This document shows, piece after piece, positions 62,421-64,000 of a DNA stretch of 64,000 nt. The notes beneath the pieces are model-generated. The model saw only the letters and a list, made by a program, of their open reading frames with translations, made no database searches and was not told where the DNA came from. Position 1 is the stretch's first letter. Every line of letters begins with the position of its first letter. The DNA is from Hofstenia miamia (Eukaryota > Xenacoelomorpha > Acoela). Location: NCBI GenBank assembly GCA_004352715.1, contig SCFE01000006.1:160172-224171 (forward strand), in the 5' to 3' direction. The translations under genes were made by a program, and so were the position numbers.

Positions 62421-64000
62421 TCATCGTTCATGGACTGATCTTTCCTGAACACACTGCAAATCACTTGTATAACATTTGCAGAGTGGAGTCCAGTGAAGAC
62501 CATGCTTGCTGCAACTGCACTTTTTTTTGCAAACACTTTTACAAGCACAGTTAGTGAGCTCAATCACAGCTTTAGAGGCAGGGGGATGGTATCTTTTGGG
62601 AACATATGAATTATCAACAATATTCCAGCCCTTTTCCTCAATCTGTTTGAGATTAGGATGGTTCTGTGTGTAAGATTTGTCACGCATTGCTATGAAGTGT
62701 ACGCAGGTGATGTGTGGTAATAAGGCCGCACAAGTTGGAGGCAGCATTTCTCCTAAGTTTTTTGAAGTAAACACTTCCCATCTCAGTCCTGGCAAATTCG
62801 TAGGGCCATTTTTGCAGTACACATGCCAAACGAATTGCTCTAAATCCTGGACTTGAAGGGGTAGTTTACCATTGATCAACTTAGTTGGAATAGGACTTTC
62901 TCCAAGCCCTAGAAAGCAGTTGATTGCACCATCGTCACTATCAAGCTTTATGTAATGAGTGACCCAGATCTTTTTGGTGATGCCCAAAAATTTCCCACCC
63001 CAATCAGCACCTGAGAAATTGTGAAGTCAAATTAGTCCTTGGCATTTGTTGTCCTATTTGCTGTACACACTTCTTTACATTGATTTCTCTTCGTTTTGTG
63101 CCCTTACCAGTCAAGAACTTGAGTCAGCGACCTCCAAGATCAATAAAAAGTGTGAGGATGTCTGTGTTCGGTGAAGAAACACACCTCACAAAGAACATCA
63201 CTGTCAGCAATTGAAGAAAGGACTTGGTGAGAAATAAGTGTATCAGCTTCTTCATATGAATGAATTTCCTCAAAGTTTTGGCTCTTGATCTTTGTGTCAT
63301 ACACGACAACCATCATCTCATCCCTAAAAATGTTGGCAACATTGCTTAGGTGGCCGATAGTATCGCCATTATCATACAATGCTGATTTAAGTTAAATTGC
63401 CTTGGTGACTGCTATTTTAAGAATTAGATTATCTGGCTCATTTTTGCGCAAAGATTTCACAAATTGAACATTTGGAAGGCGTTCATTGATAATCTTTTTC
63501 AGATACTTGCGGTGATTTGCTGAATTGTCCATTTCTACCTGATACCTTTTCAAAATTGATAGTTATGAACTATTAACTTCTGCCATATTCAGTCCTGCAT
63601 CATCATCAAAGAGGATGTTCTGGACACAGTACAGCAACTCATCATCACACAAAGAACGAATAAGCTTGGCATCAGATTAAATCATTGTAGAAAAGGTATG
63701 TTGAGCAGACCGCAAACATTTCCTGTGGTTGTACTTTTCAAGAGCAGAAGAATCACTAGGATCATGTAAATCTGATAAACATGTTGGGTTTTCAGTTTTA
63801 TTTCTAGAAGGTTTTCACCCATCTTGTCTGAGAAAACACGGTGTAGAGGATCTGATTCATTACTTGAGCAAAAGCTGCAAGCTGAAAATATACATACCTC
63901 CTCCTTTGGATTGGATTTTATTCTTTTTGGTCTGGTTGATTCAGAACCACTTATGGATGGTCTGCCACGTCCTCTCACAGGACAGTGACGGGAATCAGAC
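62421..64000 (-). pseudogene. CXC-tailed, EADT-motif mobile gene family member (family C), runs off the edge
   Basis: Read minus from the right edge: an RGRPS and basic stretch, a cysteine patch (CIFSACSFCSSNESDPLHRV), FSDKMGENLLEIKLKTQH, a broken middle, DTIGHLSNVANIFRDEMMVV, the SYEEADTLISHQVL motif, then after a frameshift SSPNTDILTLFIDLGGR and FLTGKGTKRREINVKK, then GITKKIWVTHYIKL and LPPTCAALLPHI, and a Cys-rich tail (CACKSVCKKKCSCSKHGLHW). From memory this is a multicopy uncharacterised family in hydra, coral and arthropod genomes. EADT plus DTDxL resembles the acidic motifs of XPG/FEN1-type nucleases, an inference only. Frameshifts near 63190 and elsewhere, plus stops, make this copy non-functional. 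Confidence 0.6.

Overview
This window is nuclear DNA of an AT-rich, repeat-laden animal genome, most likely an invertebrate. The evidence is GT-AG spliced exons, an animal-type alpha-tubulin, a spenito/RBM15-type RNA-binding protein, a mitochondria-eating-protein (MIEAP/SPATA18)-like gene, and many relics of metazoan transposon families (P-element/THAP, Tc1/mariner, hAT MITEs, Penelope, LINE). No prokaryotic, organellar, CRISPR, rRNA or confident tRNA signal was seen. The species cannot be named from the sequence alone.

Layout. 1-1425: decayed P-element transposase (minus). 1426-4100: non-coding. 4117-5472: intact intronless alpha-tubulin (plus), with a 220-bp MITE inserted just behind its poly(A) signals. 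5759-15486: gene-poor, with a perfect 1,190-bp duplication split by a single N and two LINE scraps. 15487-34980: seven minus-strand exons whose splice phases chain perfectly into a MIEAP-like protein. Its introns hold a SINE-like repeat, direct duplications, a Tc1/mariner element with TIRs, a transposase-like pseudogene itself interrupted by a hAT-type MITE, another MITE and a second Tc1 relic. A further minus-strand exon (37032-37555) may belong to the same gene. 39475-39677: nested palindromic MITE. 40164-40910: internally deleted Penelope-like element. 42079-44710: a DNA transposon with CACTGT ends and a 443-codon open frame. 45650-46860: LINE fragment. 47654-50231: 2.6-kb foldback element with clustered ACGCG motifs. 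51997-53976: intact single-exon spenito/RBM15-like gene. 53977-58900: non-coding with palindromic repeats. 58919-59477: two Penelope-type GIY-YIG scraps. 59930-61940: degraded LINE (minus). 62421-64000: cysteine-rich mobile gene family (minus), running off the edge.

The host genes are three unrelated housekeeping or regulatory genes: cytoskeleton, m6A/splicing RNA binding, and mitochondrial quality control. They do not form a functional cluster; everything else is mostly transposon-derived. The most interesting material is (i) two divergent members, in one window, of a transposase-like superfamily sharing an N-terminal zinc module, an RNase-H-like acidic pattern and a CxxC knuckle, one with recognisable termini; (ii) the foldback element with regularly spaced ACGCG arrays; and (iii) the CXC-tailed family at the right edge. 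Several single-N positions look like assembly joints and should be treated with caution.
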